DNA from: Tenacibaculum larymnensis
GTDB taxonomy: Bacteria > Bacteroidota > Bacteroidia > Flavobacteriales > Flavobacteriaceae
Reading direction: 5' to 3'
DNA: 64,000 bases
NCBI RefSeq assembly: GCF_028829235.1
Contig: NZ_JAIWJY010000011.1
Coordinates: forward strand, 85,588 to 149,587
The notes beneath the pieces were generated by a model. That model was not told where the DNA came from. It did no database searches and saw nothing but the letters and a program-made list of their open reading frames with translations. Below, piece after piece: positions 62,808 to 64,000 of this stretch; positions within the stretch are counted from its first letter, which is position 1; every line of letters starts with the position of its first letter. The position numbers were made by a program, and so were the translations under genes.

Positions 62808-64000
62808 ATGAAAAAAAACATATTACTGATAATTGTATCTCTTTTTTTTACTGAGATTCTTTTTTCCCAAATAATGCCAGACCCTGATTTCCCTGGAGAT
62901 GAAATAACCTGGTATCGTGATTTAGATGGAGATGGGTATGGTAATCCAAGGTCTTCTATTCAAAGCTCTACCCAACCCAATGGTTATGTGTTTAATGGAG
63001 CAGATTGTGATGATAGTAATCCTAATATAGGTCCAGAAAAGTTCTGGTATAGAGATAGTGATGGAGATGGGTATGGTACATCATCAAATAAAGTACTATC
63101 CTGTACAGCTCTATCTGGCTATGTAAGTAACTCTAGTGATTGTGATGATAACAATTCTTCTCTCCCTCGATATTATTATAGAGATGTTGATGGAGATGGT
63201 TACGGAACTTTGTCAAACAAAGTATTAGGCTGTTCAGCTCCTTCTGGCTATGTAAGCAATGCTAGTGATTGTAACGATTCAAACGCTAGCCTTCCTAAAT
63301 ATTGGTATCTTGATTCAGATGAAGATGGCTATGGGGCAGGAATTGGAATTTTAGATTGCAATCAACCAACATTAACAAACCCTGATGGTTCATTAGCCTA
63401 TTCAAATATAAATGGTGATTGTAATGATGATAATTCTAATATTAAACCTGGTGCTCTTGAAATATGTGATGGTATTGATAACGATTGTGATGGACAAATA
63501 GACGAAGCACCTAAACCAGGTACTCCAAGTACTCCATCTGTTATGAAATACTGTGGTTATACGGTACTAACTAGAGGAAGTTCTCCCAGTGGAATCACTT
63601 ATTATTGGCAAAGTAGTAGCTCAGGATCCAGTACGGCTAATTCAAGTGCCAGTATCACCAGAACTAGTGGAACTATTTACTATCTAAGAGCTCGTAACAA
63701 TATAACAGGATGTTGGAGTAGCACCAGAAGTGTGAGTTATAGTATAAACACTATACCCGATACTCCAAGTACTCCATCCATTAAGAAAAACTGTGGAAAT
63801 ACGGTACTAACGCAAAGTAATTCTCCTAGCGGAGTCACTTATTATTGGCAAAGTAGTAGCTCAGGAACCAGCACATCCAACTCAAGTACTAATATTACCA
63901 GAACTAGCGGAACTATTTATTATCTAAGAGCAAGAAATAATACCTCAGGATGTTGGAGTGGCGCCAGAAGTGTAAGTTATAGCATAAATACTATACCCGA
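62808..64000 (+). CDS. MopE-repeat / Ig-like-repeat surface protein (partial)
   Basis: A protein of at least 397 residues, open to the window edge. Signal peptide LLIIVSLFFTEILFSQ. Four MopE/thrombospondin-3-like units of 43-45 residues follow, each with WYRDxDGDGYG and (A/S/G)DC(D/N)D motifs, then ICDGIDNDCDGQIDEAP. Two 80-residue Ig-like units then follow (TPSTPSxxKxCG...YYWQSSSSG...GTIYYLRARNN...GCWS), encoded by 240-bp tandem DNA repeats. The calcium-binding loops and the Ig-like units suggest a large surface or secreted protein. The remainder, perhaps an RHS part, is outside. Confidence 0.85.
   Translation, partial: MKKNILLIIVSLFFTEILFSQIMPDPDFPGDEITWYRDLDGDGYGNPRSSIQSSTQPNGYVFNGADCDDSNPNIGPEKFWYRDSDGDGYGTSSNKVLSCTALSGYVSNSSDCDDNNSSLPRYYYRDVDGDGYGTLSNKVLGCSAPSGYVSNASDCNDSNASLPKYWYLDSDEDGYGAGIGILDCNQPTLTNPDGSLAYSNINGDCNDDNSNIKPGALEICDGIDNDCDGQIDEAPKPGTPSTPSVMKYCGYTVLTRGSSPSGITYYWQSSSSGSSTANSSASITRTSGTIYYLRARNNITGCWSSTRSVSYSINTIPDTPSTPSIKKNCGNTVLTQSNSPSGVTYYWQSSSSGTSTSNSSTNITRTSGTIYYLRARNNTSGCWSGARSVSYSINTIP
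63521..64000 (+). repeat. Tandem 240-bp repeats inside the surface protein
   Basis: 63521-63760 and 63761-64000 are two copies of a 240-bp unit (80 codons) that look about 85% identical. The shared start is TACTCCAAGTACTCCATC and the shared end is CTATACCCGA; the second copy ends exactly at the window edge, so more may follow. It codes for Ig-like units. Confidence 0.85.

Noticed and set aside
1..64000. CRISPR arrays, tRNA or rRNA genes, insertion sequences
   Set aside because: No regularly spaced short repeats, no cloverleaf or rRNA stretches, and no transposase frame was seen while reading both strands by eye. The tandem repeats at 63521-64000 are coding.

Overview
The window looks like a chromosomal segment of a marine-type Flavobacteriaceae bacterium (Bacteroidota; Tenacibaculum or a close relative would fit, but the genus is inference). 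The DNA is very AT-rich. Upstream regions repeatedly carry the Bacteroidota housekeeping -7 box TAnnTTTG, and several genes start with TTG. Gene families typical of the phylum are present: DUF4856, imelysin and HTTM next to a TonB receptor, DUF2807 head-GIN, DUF1573, a TPR histidine kinase with a LytTR regulator, the CCC-motif membrane protein, and MopE/Ig-repeat and RHS surface proteins. No tRNA, rRNA, CRISPR array or intact insertion sequence was recognised.

Layout. 1-479 is the start of guaB. 735-2485 is a trio of unrecognised genes (membrane protein, lipoprotein, small helical protein) that converges without a gap on a three-gene unit at 2486-5444: an unknown 162-residue protein, a TPR histidine kinase and a LytTR response regulator. 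5615-11932 is a probable iron-acquisition locus (DUF4856 lipoprotein, imelysin-like lipoprotein, HTTM protein, TonB-dependent receptor). 12069-15332 holds a 5'-nucleotidase lipoprotein, a secreted HEFGH protein and HMG-CoA lyase. 15524-18430 is an ECF sigma factor operon with two secreted beta-repeat proteins. 18504-33821 is mostly housekeeping: valS, an aspartyl protease with PDZ, aminotransferase, murB, aquaporin, a second ECF sigma factor, an Nramp-like transporter without the usual metal motif, lipA, cystathionine beta-synthase, a LolC/E-type permease and a NamZ-like protein. 33882-39007 contains two HxlR regulators. One is divergent from a DsbA-like lipoprotein across two palindromes, and its stop codon is followed by a remnant of a cysteine-synthase gene. 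39026-42226 has an S9 peptidase and YbaB. 42274-49241 is the DUF58/MoxR/DUF4350/DUF4129/SpoIIM/RDD membrane cluster.

The most unusual part is 49318-59445, a compact type II secretion (T2SS)/type IV pilus-like locus. Gene by gene it has a minimal A24 prepilin peptidase, a GspE ATPase, a GspC/PilP-like protein, a GspK-like protein, two minor pseudopilins, GspF, a GspG-like major pseudopilin on the opposite strand, a small lipoprotein, a secretin with three STN-like domains, a GspL (PilM-PilN fusion-like) protein and a GspM/PilO-like protein. All four pilin-like proteins share the pre-cleavage motif K-[IV]-[KD]-A instead of the usual Gly. Immediately downstream lie a 1098-residue RHS/YD protein and a protein of calcium-binding MopE repeats plus 80-residue Ig-like repeats that runs off the window. 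These are candidate surface or secreted clients of the machine (inference). T2SS-type machines are uncommon in Bacteroidota, which mostly use T9SS, so this locus is the best candidate for an under-described system here.
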